A stretch of 64,000 nucleotides of DNA from Flavobacterium sediminis (GCF_003148385.1 NZ_CP029463.1:682001-746000); one strand, 5' to 3'. Positions 1 to 8,916 are shown, counted from the first letter of the stretch. Program-made: numbers and translations. Notes: generated from the letters alone by a model not told the origin.

Positions 1-506
1 TCATCATATTTGGTATAACTATAACCGTTAGAATATGTCGCCGTAAGATAATTCTTTGCTCTTTTTGAAGTCACAATATTAATAATAGCCCCTCCCGAAG
101 TCGCCGGAAATTCAGCTCCTGGTTGTGTGATCACCTCTACTTTTTCTATAGCATTTGCCGGTAAGCTTTCTAAATAAGAGTTTAACTCATTCGAATAAAT
201 ATTAAGAGGTCTCCCGTCCATATAAACCTCTAACTGCTTCCCTTGATACATCATCCCGGCAACATCTGAAATAATTAATCCCGGTAACTTTTTCAGCCCT
301 TCCATTACTGAACCGGAATTCAGATGAGCTTGCTCAGAAAAATCAAAAATGGTTCGATCTGCTTTTTGCTCTATAGCTTTTTTCTTTTGTACTACTATAA
401 CTTCGTTTAATTCTTTCGTTTTTAAACTATCTTGTGCTGCTTTGTTTTGGGCTTTTGATACATTCGAAATACAACTCAAAGCAATCAGTAATACAAAAAA
501 TCTCAT
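1..506 (-). CDS. TonB-dependent receptor, N-terminal part (runs off the left edge)
   Basis: About 168 codons are present, reading leftwards from an ATG at 504-506, with no stop before the window edge. The protein opens with a signal peptide of about 19 residues ending in SKA-Q. A short linker follows, then a plug domain with SVMEGLKKLPG, YMDGRPL and a closing IEKVEVITQPGAEFPAT...GGAIINI pattern. This is the flavobacterial outer-membrane-barrel receptor class, which takes up ligands across the outer membrane with TonB energy. The short linker suggests there is no carboxypeptidase-like N-terminal domain. The barrel is missing, so the substrate cannot be judged. It is transcribed divergently from the EamA gene. 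Confidence 0.88.
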   Translation of the reverse strand, partial: MRFFVLLIALSCISNVSKAQNKAAQDSLKTKELNEVIVVQKKKAIEQKADRTIFDFSEQAHLNSGSVMEGLKKLPGLIISDVAGMMYQGKQLEVYMDGRPLNIYSNELNSYLESLPANAIEKVEVITQPGAEFPATSGGAIINIVTSKRAKNYLTATYSNGYSYTKYD

Positions 507-659
507 GGGCTTTCTTATCAGGTTGGTTAAATAAACTATACTACTTTAGTCACAATTTTTAGCTGTATGTTACACATTAACCCTTATTTTTCTTTAAATC
601 AGGCTTTACCTACTAAAAAACAGGACGACCATACTTAAATAATCCTATTCTAAATTTAT

Positions 660-667
660 TATCTTTG
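660..667 (+). promoter_or_regulatory. Bacteroidota -7 promoter box upstream of the EamA gene
   Basis: The sequence TATCTTTG fits the Bacteroidota sigma-A -7 consensus TAnnTTTG and lies 22 nt before the ATG at 689. No clear TTTG -33 box is seen at the right spacing. The match argues against the in-frame TTG at 665, which lies inside this box. Confidence 0.5.
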
Positions 668-688
668 CGCCCCTTAAAAAAACAGAAA

Positions 689-1576
689 ATGTCAAACAAT
701 GCTATATTCAAAGGAGTTGTACTTGTAGGAATCGGAGCCATAAGTTATGGCCTTCTGGCTACTTTCGTAAAATTGGCCTATAAAGAAGATTATACTACGG
801 CTGAAGTAACACTGGCACAATTCATTTACGGCTTAGTCGGTGTGGTTATTTTAATGGCAATTTCTAAAAAAAAGAAAAAAGAAAAAGATCCTACTACCCG
901 AAGAGATATTACAGCATTAATAGTTGCCGGAACATCTCTGGGACTGACCAGTGTTTTCTATTATTTGTGTGTAAAAGAGATCAATGTTTCAATTGCTATT
1001 GTACTTTTAATGCAAACCGTATGGATGAGTGTTCTGCTGGAAGCTATTCTTGACAAAAAAATGCCATCTCCTAAAACTTTAATAGCGGTCATTATTGTTT
1101 TAGTCGGAACACTTTTGGCTACAAAAATTTACAACCTGCAAGAATTTCCGGGATTGCTTGGTATTGTTTGGGGATTACTGGCTGCTGCCTCATTCACCAC
1201 GACCATGTATACTGCTAACCGGATAGCTGTCGGAACCCCTAATTTAAAAAGAAGTTATTACATGCTTTGGGGAGGAACGATTGTTGTTCTGATCTTTACT
1301 TTCATCACTCAGAATACTCCTTTCAATTGGGAAATCTTCACAAAGTGGGGAATTTTATTAGCACTGTTCGGTACTATAATCCCACCTGTTCTGATGAATG
1401 CAGGTTTTCCTAAGACCGGCATCGGACTGGGAAGTATTGTGTCATCACTTGAACTTCCTGTCTCTGTCTCTATGGCTTACTTTATTTTAAATGAAAAAGT
1501 AGAGGTCTGGCAATGGTTCGGAATCTTTTTAATCCTTATCTCAATTGTGATTATAAACTTAAAAACCCGAAAATAG
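689..1576 (+). CDS. EamA/DMT-family transporter
   Basis: This is a 295-residue integral membrane protein with about ten hydrophobic segments arranged as two EamA-type halves, the usual architecture and length of drug/metabolite transporters. Typical features are the opening GVVLVGIGAISYG segment and the second-half end with ELPVSVSMAYFILNEKVEVWQW. It would export or import a small metabolite across the inner membrane, but the substrate cannot be read from sequence. I chose the ATG at 689 because the in-frame TTG at 665 overlaps a -7 promoter box. It stands alone and is divergent from the TonB-dependent receptor. Confidence 0.87.
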   Translation: MSNNAIFKGVVLVGIGAISYGLLATFVKLAYKEDYTTAEVTLAQFIYGLVGVVILMAISKKKKKEKDPTTRRDITALIVAGTSLGLTSVFYYLCVKEINVSIAIVLLMQTVWMSVLLEAILDKKMPSPKTLIAVIIVLVGTLLATKIYNLQEFPGLLGIVWGLLAAASFTTTMYTANRIAVGTPNLKRSYYMLWGGTIVVLIFTFITQNTPFNWEIFTKWGILLALFGTIIPPVLMNAGFPKTGIGLGSIVSSLELPVSVSMAYFILNEKVEVWQWFGIFLILISIVIINLKTRK

Positions 1577-1657
1577 AACCATAGCTCTATTTGCACATCT
1601 TCAATATTTAAGTTTTTTTACGTACCTAAAATAATTATTTGTAAAAATTTTAACTAT

Positions 1658-1700
1658 AAAAGTATTTTTTTGTATACTTTTAATATACAAATATTAAAAG
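1658..1700. repeat. Two overlapping inverted repeats in front of aqpZ
   Basis: The first palindrome has 8-bp arms AAAAGTAT (1658-1665) and ATACTTTT (1674-1681). The second has perfect 10-bp arms CTTTTAATAT (1677-1686) and ATATTAAAAG (1691-1700) with a 4-nt spacer. They share the bases 1677-1681, so the two hairpins exclude each other. The second ends 9 nt before the aqpZ ATG. They could be an operator, an mRNA switch, or chance in AT-rich DNA. Confidence 0.45.
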
Positions 1701-1709
1701 TAAATTTTT

Positions 1710-2411
1710 ATGAAAAAATTATTTGCAGAATTCTTCGGAACATTTTGGTTAGTGTTCGGAGGTTGTGGTAGCGCCCTTTTTGCAGCCGGAATCCCTGATC
1801 TGGGTATTGGTTATGCCGGAGTAGCATTAGCTTTCGGGTTAACAGTCTTAACCATGGCTTATGCTGTTGGACATATTTCCGGAGGTCATTTCAATCCTGC
1901 TGTAACACTTGGTCTATGGGCCGGAGGTCGCTTTGATCCCAAAAAAATTATCCCCTACATCATTGCTCAATGTATAGGTGCCATTGCGGCGGCCGGAATA
2001 TTGTATCTGATTTTATCAGGTAAAGATGATTTTGCAATAGACGCTACACAAGCCGGAGCATTTGCTTCAAACGGTTACGGAGACTTTTCACCGCATGGTT
2101 ATCCTTTGATGAGTGCTTTCGTTGCTGAATTTATTTTAACCTTTTTTTTCTTATTAGTCATCATAGGTGCCACTGATAAACTTGCCAATACAAAATTTGC
2201 AGGGATCGCCATAGGGTTAGCCTTAACACTAATTCATTTAATTTCCATTCCTATTACTAATACATCTGTAAATCCTGCCCGTTCACTTTCGCAAGCTGTT
2301 TTTGTCGGTGGCGAACCATTAAGCCAAGTTTGGCTCTTTTGGATCGCACCTGTTTTCGGAGCTCTCATTGCCGGAATTGTTTATAAAAATCTATTGCAAA
2401 ATAATACATAA
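1710..2411 (+). CDS. aqpZ: Aquaporin Z, MIP-family water channel
   Basis: This 233-residue protein is close to E. coli AqpZ in length (231). It carries both pore-forming NPA boxes, the first in HFNPAVTLG near residue 63 and the second in [13 protein letters not shown] near residue 187. Six membrane segments can be picked out. It opens with [22 protein letters not shown], the usual AqpZ start, and its Arg after the second NPA is the expected selectivity-filter residue. It carries water across the inner membrane. Overlapping inverted repeats lie just upstream and a T-rich hairpin follows, so it is probably monocistronic. Confidence 0.95.
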   Translation: MKKLFAEFFGTFWLVFGGCGSALFAAGIPDLGIGYAGVALAFGLTVLTMAYAVGHISGGHFNPAVTLGLWAGGRFDPKKIIPYIIAQCIGAIAAAGILYLILSGKDDFAIDATQAGAFASNGYGDFSPHGYPLMSAFVAEFILTFFFLLVIIGATDKLANTKFAGIAIGLALTLIHLISIPITNTSVNPARSLSQAVFVGGEPLSQVWLFWIAPVFGALIAGIVYKNLLQNNT

Positions 2412-2440
2412 AAAAGAAGGGATTGATTTCCCTTTTTTTT
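2410..2440 (+). terminator. Rho-independent terminator after aqpZ
   Basis: A short hairpin with AAGGGA and TCCCTT arms and a TTGATT-type loop is followed by a run of T. It starts directly at the aqpZ stop codon and ends before the alkB start. Confidence 0.6.
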
Positions 2441-2451
2441 ATTTTTATCTA

Positions 2452-3051
2452 ATGAGTTTGTTTGGAAACGAAAAAATAATACTGCCTCTTCCGGATGCCA
2501 CATTTGAGTATTATCCGAATTTCTTAAGTGCAGAAACAGCCAACCGACTATTTGCAAAGCTTTATAAAGAAACGCCTTGGCAACAAGACAAGATTACTGT
2601 TTTTGGTAAAACACACCTTCAACCCAGACTAACGGCACTTTACGGAAATGAAGGAAGACTTTATGGCTATTCTGATATTCTTATGAAGCCGCATCCTTGG
2701 ACCACTACACTTATGTTTATTAAAGATGAAGTAGAAGCATTAACTCATCAGAGATTTACCAGTGTACTCCTAAACCTGTACCGCAATGAAAAAGACAGCA
2801 ATGGCTGGCATGCAGACGATGAAAAGGAACTGGGGAGAGATCCTTTTATTGCTTCAGTAAGTCTGGGAGCAGAAAGAACATTTCAGATAAAGCACAATAC
2901 AAACAAAGAAATTAAGCAAAGCCTGACACTTAACCACGGTAGCCTCTTACTCATGAAAGAAGGAAGCCAAATTCATTACAAACACCAACTTCCCAAATCC
3001 TCTAAACCTCAAAAAACAAGAATAAATTTAACTTTTCGAACTATTTTTTAA
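2452..3051 (+). CDS. alkB: AlkB-like 2-oxoglutarate/Fe(II)-dependent dioxygenase
   Basis: This 199-residue protein belongs to the AlkB family, which removes alkyl groups from DNA or RNA bases by oxidative demethylation. The iron ligands are visible: HxD in GWHADDE near residue 121 and the distal His in HYKHQLPK. The 2-oxoglutarate-binding Arg pair lies in the closing KTRINLTFR. A nucleotide-recognition lid with LYGNEGRLYGY precedes them. The start is ATG 2452, which begins MSLFGNEK. A longer reading from 2368 would run inside aqpZ and adds an unconvincing leader. It is short compared with E. coli AlkB (216 residues) and resembles the ALKBH2/3-like bacterial group. Confidence 0.9.
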   Translation: MSLFGNEKIILPLPDATFEYYPNFLSAETANRLFAKLYKETPWQQDKITVFGKTHLQPRLTALYGNEGRLYGYSDILMKPHPWTTTLMFIKDEVEALTHQRFTSVLLNLYRNEKDSNGWHADDEKELGRDPFIASVSLGAERTFQIKHNTNKEIKQSLTLNHGSLLLMKEGSQIHYKHQLPKSSKPQKTRINLTFRTIF

Positions 3052-3200
3052 AGATTATTTAAAAAAAGGTTGGTTCGGAAAAAAAATTAAAAAATTTCAA
3101 AAAAATACTATCTCCTTCTTTTTTCAATTTATTTTTTTAGTAATATTGACATAGTAAACCAAATAAAAATAAAAAACTTTAGGAATTAATTTTTCATCTG

Positions 3201-3479
3201 ATGAAAAAAAGAAAGATTTCAGAATTTGACAATCAAACGATAGAAAGAATTGTCAATATGGCTCAAGAGGAACGTAGACCTTTTGAAACAATTAAAGAAG
3301 AATTCGGTGTTTCTGAAAATGAAGTAACGGAATTGATGCGAACAAAACTTTCTAAAGAGAGTTTTGAAGTGTGGAAGAAAAAAGCGACAGCTAACAAACC
3401 TAAACCTAAACCTCAACGATTTAATGACATTGAAGATGACGACTTAGACAGCAAATACTATTTTAAAAATAAATTTTAA
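3201..3479 (+). CDS. TIGR03643 (DUF2805) family small protein
   Basis: This is a 92-residue basic protein. Residues 8-60 resemble the TIGR03643/DUF2805 family: an opening FDNQTIERIVNMAQEERRPF followed by a helix-turn-helix-like FGVSENEVTELMR and then FEVWKKKA. The tail is rich in KPKPKP and then acidic. The HTH-like fold hints at nucleic-acid binding, but no function is established that I know of. It is bounded by a gene-free AT-rich stretch of about 150 bp upstream and a strong terminator downstream, so it is probably its own unit. Confidence 0.82.
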   Translation: MKKRKISEFDNQTIERIVNMAQEERRPFETIKEEFGVSENEVTELMRTKLSKESFEVWKKKATANKPKPKPQRFNDIEDDDLDSKYYFKNKF

Positions 3480-3490
3480 TCTACCTCCTT

Positions 3491-3520
3491 AAAATACTCT
3501 CTGAATCAGAGAGTATTTTT
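3491..3520 (+). terminator. Strong hairpin terminator after the TIGR03643 gene
   Basis: A nearly perfect palindrome has arms AAAATACTCTCTGA (3491-3504) and TCAGAGAGTATTTT (3506-3519) and is followed by T-rich DNA. It begins 11 nt after the stop codon. Confidence 0.85.
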
Positions 3521-3527
3521 ATTTTTG
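3520..3527 (+). promoter_or_regulatory. -7 promoter box upstream of the M61 peptidase gene
   Basis: TATTTTTG matches TAnnTTTG. It directly follows the terminator of the preceding gene and would give a leader of about 50 nt before the ATG at 3583. No convincing -33 box is seen, as the terminator occupies that place. Confidence 0.4.
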
Positions 3528-3582
3528 TGCTGTAACAAAATCAACGTTTTTATTACTAATAGGAACCAAAATAAATTTAATA

Positions 3583-5436
3583 ATGAAAAAAATAATTCTT
3601 ACACTAGCATTGGTAGGCATGTTCTGGAGTTGTAAACCAACTCAAACTTCTGTAAAAAATGAAGTTGATGTTACCATTGACCTAGTAAATGTAAAAGATG
3701 ATAAAGTAATGGTAACGACTGTCCCTCCGACCATTACAACTGAAACAGTTACGTTTCATATCCCTAAAACTGTTCCGGGAACTTATTCTGAAGATGATTA
3801 CGGAAGATTCATCGAAGGATTTAAAGCTTTTGATGCTAAAGGAAACACACTTAGTGTAGGCAAAATCGACGAAAACTCATATACTATTTCTGATGCTAAA
3901 AAATTAGCCAAAATAACGTATTGGGTAAATGACACATTTGATACTGAGACCGGAGCCGGTTTCGGAAACTCTGAAGATGTGTTTTCACCTGCCGGAACTA
4001 ACATCAAAGCCGGAGAGAATTTCATGCTTAACACACATGGCTTTGTGGGCTATTTCGATGAAAAAACAGAAACTCCTTATAAATTAGTGGTACAACATCC
4101 GGATAATTTATTAGGTGTATCTGCTATGAATGATGCAGACAACAGCGACACTTCTGACTTGTTCACTACTACTCGTTATGCCAGCTTAGTAGAAAATCCG
4201 ATCATGTACTCTAAACCTGATTTTACAGAATTTATGGTTGATGACATGAAGATTATCATTAGTGTATATTCTCCGACAGGAAAATACACTGCTAAAGACA
4301 TTACGCCTAACATGGAAAACATGATGAAAGCACAAAAACGTTTCTTAGGTAAAATGAATACGACTAAGAAATATGCGATCTTATTGTACCTGTCAGATGT
4401 AAGAGCACAAGATGCTAAAGGATTCGGTGCATTAGAACACCCGACATCTACTACTGTTGTAATGCCGGAAATGATGGGATTGGAAATGTTACAGGAACAA
4501 TTAAAAGATGTTGTATCCCACGAATTCTTCCACATCGTAACTCCTTTAACGGTTCATTCAAACGAAATTCAATACTTCGACTTCAACCAACCGCAAATGT
4601 CAGAGCACTTATGGATGTATGAAGGAGTAACAGAATACTTTGCTAACTTGTTTCAAGTGAACCAAGGTTTAATTACAGAAGATGAATTCTTTGAAAGAAT
4701 GTCTCAAAAAATTCTTCAATCCAAACAAATGGATGATAAAATGAGTTTTACTAAAATGAGTAAAAACGTTTTTGAACAACCTTATAAAGATCAATATGTA
4801 AATGTTTATCAAAAAGGGGCTTTAATTGCTATGTGTGTTGATATTATCATTCGCGAAAAAAGCAATGGTGAAAGAGGCATTTTAGACCTTATGAACAAAC
4901 TCTCTAAAGAGTATGGAACTACTAAAGCTTTTAAAGACAACGAACTGTTTGCTAAAATAACAGCTTTAACGTATCCTGAAGTAGGTGCTTTCTTAAACAA
5001 ATACGTAGCCGGAGAAACTCCGATACCTTATGATGAGTATTTTGCAAAAATGGGAGTTACCGAAGCTACTTTGCAAATTGACGGAAACCCTTTCTTAAAA
5101 GGACAAGTTCCATATATCACTGTTGATCCGTCAACAAAAGAGATCAAAATCTTACCGAATATTGAGCTGAATGCTTTCATGACCTCTTTAGGTATTAAAA
5201 ACGGAGATATCATTAAAGCAGTTGATGGTAAAGAATATAACCTTGACAATGTATACGATCTTGTTTTAGGCAGTATGAACTGGAAAGATGGCGACGACAT
5301 TGCCGTTACGATCAAAAGAGACGGAAAAGAACAAGTTCTAAAAGGCAAAATTACTTTACCTAAAGAAAGTAAAGAAGGATATCAGGTAACTGACGAAAGC
5401 AAAAAAGCATTACGTGAAGCTTGGTTAAAAGGGTAA
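3583..5436 (+). CDS. M61-family metallopeptidase with PDZ domain, lipoprotein
   Basis: This 617-residue protein starts with a lipoprotein signal peptide ending in the lipobox WSC near residue 17, so it is probably anchored in the periplasm or outer membrane. An N-terminal beta domain is followed by the zinc site HEFFH near residue 312 and a downstream glutamate in MYEGVTEYF, the M61 (glycyl aminopeptidase) arrangement. A PDZ domain covers roughly residues 515-595 (SLGIKNGDIIKAVDGKEYN). It would cleave small peptides outside the cytoplasm. It is flanked by terminators on both sides and so is probably a single-gene unit. Confidence 0.9.
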   Translation: MKKIILTLALVGMFWSCKPTQTSVKNEVDVTIDLVNVKDDKVMVTTVPPTITTETVTFHIPKTVPGTYSEDDYGRFIEGFKAFDAKGNTLSVGKIDENSYTISDAKKLAKITYWVNDTFDTETGAGFGNSEDVFSPAGTNIKAGENFMLNTHGFVGYFDEKTETPYKLVVQHPDNLLGVSAMNDADNSDTSDLFTTTRYASLVENPIMYSKPDFTEFMVDDMKIIISVYSPTGKYTAKDITPNMENMMKAQKRFLGKMNTTKKYAILLYLSDVRAQDAKGFGALEHPTSTTVVMPEMMGLEMLQEQLKDVVSHEFFHIVTPLTVHSNEIQYFDFNQPQMSEHLWMYEGVTEYFANLFQVNQGLITEDEFFERMSQKILQSKQMDDKMSFTKMSKNVFEQPYKDQYVNVYQKGALIAMCVDIIIREKSNGERGILDLMNKLSKEYGTTKAFKDNELFAKITALTYPEVGAFLNKYVAGETPIPYDEYFAKMGVTEATLQIDGNPFLKGQVPYITVDPSTKEIKILPNIELNAFMTSLGIKNGDIIKAVDGKEYNLDNVYDLVLGSMNWKDGDDIAVTIKRDGKEQVLKGKITLPKESKEGYQVTDESKKALREAWLKG

Positions 5437-5460
5437 AACTAAAATTTATTCTAACATATA

Positions 5461-5496
5461 AATCCTCAAAGTACTCAGTATTTTGAGGATTTTTTC
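5461..5496 (+). terminator. Terminator after the M61 peptidase gene
   Basis: Arms AATCCTCAAA (5461-5470) and TTTGAGGATT (5482-5491) pair perfectly across an 11-nt loop and are followed by a T run. Confidence 0.75.
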
Positions 5497-5522
5497 TTTT
5501 ATTTGTGCCAAAATAACACAAA

Positions 5523-6826
5523 ATGCATAATCCACCTTTCTTTACTGATGATACAATAGTTTTCGGAATTCTAATGTTTCTTATAGGATTAGTTTTCTAT
5601 ACTTCCTCAAAAGAAGAAGGCTTCTGGAAAAAATTCTACAGCATTGTTCCGGCTTTATTACTATGCTATTTGTTACCCGCGTTTTTTAGTTCGTTCCACA
5701 TTATTTCCCCGAATGGACAGAACTGGATTCCAAAGGCGAAATAGTAACTAAAAGCTCAAAAATTTACTTTGTTGCCAGTCGTTACTTACTACCGGCAGCT
5801 TTAGTGCTGATGACAATCAGCATTGACTTAAAAGCCTTACTAAACTTGGGTCCGAAGGCCTTAATTATATTTCTGGCAGGAACTATAGGGATCATTCTAG
5901 GCGGTCCTGTAGCCATTTTGATCGTTTCAGCTTTTTCACCTGAAACTGTAGGAGGTCAAGGTTTTGATGCCGTTTGGAGGGGATTATCTACTTTGGCTGG
6001 TAGCTGGATAGGCGGCGGTGCCAATCAGGCAGCTATGCTTGAAATATTCAAATACAACCAACAAAAATATGGCGCCATGGTCTTGGTTGACATCGTTGTT
6101 GCTAATATCGGAATGGCTGCCTTACTTTATGGTATTGGCAAAAAAGAAGTCATCAACAAATGGCTGAAAGCCGACAATTCTTCTATTCAGGAATTACAAG
6201 ATAAAGTTTCGAGCTATCAGGAAAGTGTTAAACGAAACCCCACACTGACCGATTACATGATAATTGCGGCAATAGCCTTTACCTCAGTCGGATTGGCACA
6301 TTGGGGTTCAAAAGTGTTAGCCGATTTTTTCAACACTCATTTTGAAACGGTTCGCGACCCAAAAAGCTTTGCCTCTACATTCGGTGGCACCTTCTTTTGG
6401 ATGATTACTATTGCTACTATACTGGGTATTGCTTTGTCTTTTTCTCCCCTAAAAAAATATGAAGGAGCCGGAGCCAGCAAAATAGGAAGTATTTTTATTT
6501 ATATATTAGTGGCTTCAATCGGAATGAAGATGGATCTGTTTGCTGTATTAGAAAATCCGGGGTTAATTATGGTAGGAATCCTTTGGATGACCATTCACTT
6601 TTTAATTATTTTTATAGTGGCTAAACTTATCAGAGCACCTTATTTCTTTATAGCTGTCGGAAGTCAGGCCAATGTAGGAGGCGCCGCTTCAGCACCGGTT
6701 GTCGCATCGGCTTTTCATCCGTCACTCGCAAGTGTTGGTGTTCTATTAGCCATTTTTGGCTATATTGCCGGAACATACGGAGCTATTCTTTGTACTTATT
6801 TAATGGAAATTGTATCACCTCAATAA
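5523..6826 (+). pseudogene. DUF819-family membrane protein, broken by a one-base frameshift
   Basis: The reading frame from ATG 5523 stops at 5744, yet the following frame continues the same protein to 6826. Adding one C to the CCCC run at 5707-5710 joins the parts: FHIISP continues as EWTELDSKGE and then FVASRYLLPAALVL, the expected DUF819 order. The repaired span is 435 codons including stop, a usual family length, with about ten membrane segments and a GGGANQAAM motif near residue 165. The family is predicted to be a transporter of unknown substrate. I regard the break as more likely a sequence error than true decay, because both halves are well preserved and other genes here show the same defect. 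Confidence 0.85.
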
Positions 6827-6842
6827 TTTGTTTATCTCATAT

Positions 6843-7556
6843 ATGAAAAAAGTTATTCTTTTCGGATTAGGTCTATTGGCTTTCGTTGCCTGCAACAAAC
6901 AAGAACAAAACGGTAATGTTCATCTTACAGGTGATATAAAAGGTTTAAGCCAGGGAAAATTATTCATTAAAAAACTTCAAGACACTACTTTAGTTACTAT
7001 TGATAGTATCAATTTTAAAGGAAATTCTAATTTTGATACGGCTTTTGATCTGGAATCACCTGAAGTAATTTATTTATTTCTGGATCGCGGTCAAACCAAT
7101 TCTATAGACAACAGTCTGGCTGTTTTTGCTGAACCTGGAAACATTACCATCAATACTTCTTTAAACGAATTCTATAGAAGTGCGAAAGTAAAAGGTTCTA
7201 AAAACCATGATCTATGGAAAAAATTTGATTCCTTAAATTCTAAATTTACAGATGCTAATCTGGAATTGATTACTAAGAGACTTCAAAACGAAATCGATTT
7301 TAATCAAAAAACACACGATAGCATTGAAGATGCTTACCAAAAACTATTGGTTCGCAAATACCGCTACGTAGCTAATTTTGCCGCAACTCATGGTGACTAT
7401 GAAATAGCGCCTTATTTAGCATTAACTGAAATTCCGGATATTGCTTTACCTTATTTAGATACAGTTGCTAAAAAAATGACTCCGAAAGTAGCTGAGTCTA
7501 AATATGGTAAATTTTTAAAAGAACATATTGAAGAACGTAAAAAATCAGAACAATAA
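6843..7556 (+). CDS. DUF4369-domain lipoprotein
   Basis: This 237-residue protein starts with a lipoprotein signal peptide whose lipobox ends AFVAC near residue 15. It is followed by a beta-rich segment (VHLTGDIKGLSQGKLFIKKL and onwards) typical of DUF4369, a domain often found at the start of Bacteroidota thioredoxin-like lipoproteins. No CxxC thioredoxin motif is present, so only the DUF4369 part exists and the C-terminal half is helical. I chose ATG 6843 rather than the in-frame 6810, because the signal peptide begins there and the longer reading overlaps the preceding gene. Its function is unknown. Confidence 0.8.
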   Translation: MKKVILFGLGLLAFVACNKQEQNGNVHLTGDIKGLSQGKLFIKKLQDTTLVTIDSINFKGNSNFDTAFDLESPEVIYLFLDRGQTNSIDNSLAVFAEPGNITINTSLNEFYRSAKVKGSKNHDLWKKFDSLNSKFTDANLELITKRLQNEIDFNQKTHDSIEDAYQKLLVRKYRYVANFAATHGDYEIAPYLALTEIPDIALPYLDTVAKKMTPKVAESKYGKFLKEHIEERKKSEQ

Positions 7557-7561
7557 ATAAC

Positions 7562-7585
7562 AAGAGGCTTTTGCCTCTTTTTTTA
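7562..7585 (+). terminator. Terminator after the DUF4369 gene
   Basis: Arms AAGAGGC (7562-7568) and GCCTCTT enclose a TTTT loop and are followed by a T run. Confidence 0.8.
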
Positions 7586-7601
7586 TTTCTTCGTAAATTT
7601 G
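7570..7601 (+). promoter_or_regulatory. Promoter of the aldo/keto reductase gene
   Basis: The -7 box TAAATTTG at 7594-7601 has a TTTG at 7570-7573, 20 bp upstream, matching Bacteroidota -33/-7 spacing. The -33 box lies in the loop of the preceding terminator. The leader to ATG 7681 would be about 75 nt. Confidence 0.5.
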
Positions 7602-7680
7602 AGGAACTACTTATTTTTACAAGCTATTCCCGTTAGGGAAAACACTTCATTCGTAAATTAATTTACAACAAATAAGAACT

Positions 7681-8670
7681 ATGGAATTCAGAAAACTAGG
7701 AGAAACAGATTTAGCCGTTTCTGCAATTACTTTTGGAGCATGGGCTGCCGGAGGATGGATGTGGGGCAAAACCGAACATAACGATGCTGTCGAAGCAATT
7801 AAAGCTGCTTATGATCTAGGCGTAACCTCTATTGATACGGCTCCCATTTACGGGCAGGGAACCAGTGAAGAAATCGTTGGAGAAGCTATAAAAGGAATTG
7901 CCCGTGACAAAGTACAGATTCTGACAAAATTCGGAATGCGCTGGGATCTGGCTAAAGGAGATTTCGCTTTTAAAAGTCAAAAGAACAACGGTGAACCTAT
8001 TGCTATTTATAAATACGCCGGAAAAGAAAGTGTTATCAAAGAATGTGAAGACAGTTTGAAAAGGCTGGGTACTGATTATATTGACCTGTACCAAATACAC
8101 TGGCCGGAAAGCACAACACCTATCACAGAAACTTTTGAAGCCGTAGAACGTTTAATTGAACAAGGAAAAATACGTTATACCGGGGTATGCAATTACACTG
8201 CTGCGCAAATGGCTGAAGCTGAAAAAGTCGTTAAATTAGCATCCAATCAAATTCCATTCAGTATGGTAAATCGTGATGTGGAAAAAGAAACTGTACCCTA
8301 TTGCATAGAACACAATAAATCCGTTTTAGCTTATAGTCCGTTAGAAAGAGGTTTACTAACCGGAAAAATGAAACCCGGTTATCAGTTTCAAGAAGGGGAT
8401 CACAGGGCTCAAAACAAGTTTTTCACAGATGAAAGTATTACTAAAACTAATGCTTTTTTAGCGAAAATAAAACCTCTAGCTGATGAGAAAGGCGCTACTT
8501 TAGCCCAATTGGTCTTACGTTGGACCATAGAACGCCCGGGAATCACTATTGCATTAGCCGGAGCCAGAAATGCGGAACAATCCGTTCAAAACGCAAAAGC
8601 GATTACTATTAAACTTACTACTGAGGAAATTGCTTTTATCAATAAAGAATTAGAACAAGCCGGTTTATAA
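7681..8670 (+). CDS. Aldo/keto reductase
   Basis: This 329-residue soluble TIM-barrel oxidoreductase has the catalytic tetrad recognisable as Asp and Tyr in IDTAPIYGQG near residues 52-57, Lys in LTKFG near 82 and His in YQIHWPE near 140. The C-terminal NADPH-binding segment includes IALAGARNAEQ. It reduces aldehydes or ketones, or oxidises sugars, with NADPH. The closest look is to the AKR family of plant and bacterial general stress or sugar-type enzymes, and the substrate is not evident. It has its own promoter and terminator and so is a single-gene unit. Confidence 0.93.
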   Translation: MEFRKLGETDLAVSAITFGAWAAGGWMWGKTEHNDAVEAIKAAYDLGVTSIDTAPIYGQGTSEEIVGEAIKGIARDKVQILTKFGMRWDLAKGDFAFKSQKNNGEPIAIYKYAGKESVIKECEDSLKRLGTDYIDLYQIHWPESTTPITETFEAVERLIEQGKIRYTGVCNYTAAQMAEAEKVVKLASNQIPFSMVNRDVEKETVPYCIEHNKSVLAYSPLERGLLTGKMKPGYQFQEGDHRAQNKFFTDESITKTNAFLAKIKPLADEKGATLAQLVLRWTIERPGITIALAGARNAEQSVQNAKAITIKLTTEEIAFINKELEQAGL

Positions 8671-8690
8671 AAATGGTTTGTTTACAGTAT

Positions 8691-8725
8691 AAAAAAAAGG
8701 AAAGCAAATGCTTTCCTTTTTTTTT
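8691..8725 (+). terminator. Terminator after the aldo/keto reductase gene
   Basis: The arms GGAAAGCA and TGCTTTCC, extended by A and T runs, form a classic bidirectional hairpin about 20 nt after the stop. Confidence 0.8.
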
Positions 8726-8761
8726 GATTTGATAGAGTAACTTTTCTTTCTTTTTTTCCAA

Positions 8762-8791
8762 AAAAAGAGAAAACAAAAGTTTTCTCTTTTT
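8762..8791 (-). terminator. Terminator of tRNA-Thr
   Basis: Perfect 13-bp arms (8762-8774 and 8779-8791, core GAGAAAAC) enclose an AAAA loop. Read on the minus strand, the hairpin follows the tRNA by 3 nt and ends in a T run. Confidence 0.75.
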
Positions 8792-8794
8792 AAG

Positions 8795-8868
8795 AGCCGA
8801 TGGAGGGACTCGAACCCACGACCTGCTGATTACAAATCAGCTGCTCTAGCCAGCTGAGCTACACCGGC
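8795..8868 (-). tRNA. tRNA-Thr (anticodon TGT)
   Basis: This 74-nt cloverleaf on the minus strand has acceptor arms GCCGGTG and CATCGGC pairing over 7 bp. The D-arm contains AGCTCAGCTGGCTAGAGC, the anticodon loop is TTTGTAA with anticodon TGT, and the T-loop is TTCGAGT. The 3' CCA is not encoded. A terminator follows and a consensus promoter lies upstream. Confidence 0.96.
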
Positions 8869-8916
8869 ATTTAAAATTCACGTTATCACTGATGTCCCGT
8901 GAACTTTATTGCGGTG

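Noticed and set aside
665..690. Longer start of the EamA gene at TTG 665
   Set aside because: The TTG lies inside a -7 promoter box (TATCTTTG) and the ATG at 689 is better placed.
2368..2451. Longer start of alkB within aqpZ
   Set aside because: The extra N-terminus is read from the aqpZ end and its terminator and does not resemble AlkB.
5700..5750. Programmed -1 frameshift in DUF819
   Set aside because: The site lacks a good slippery heptamer (Ser TCC would need to slip to TTC) and the family is not known for recoding. A lost C is simpler.
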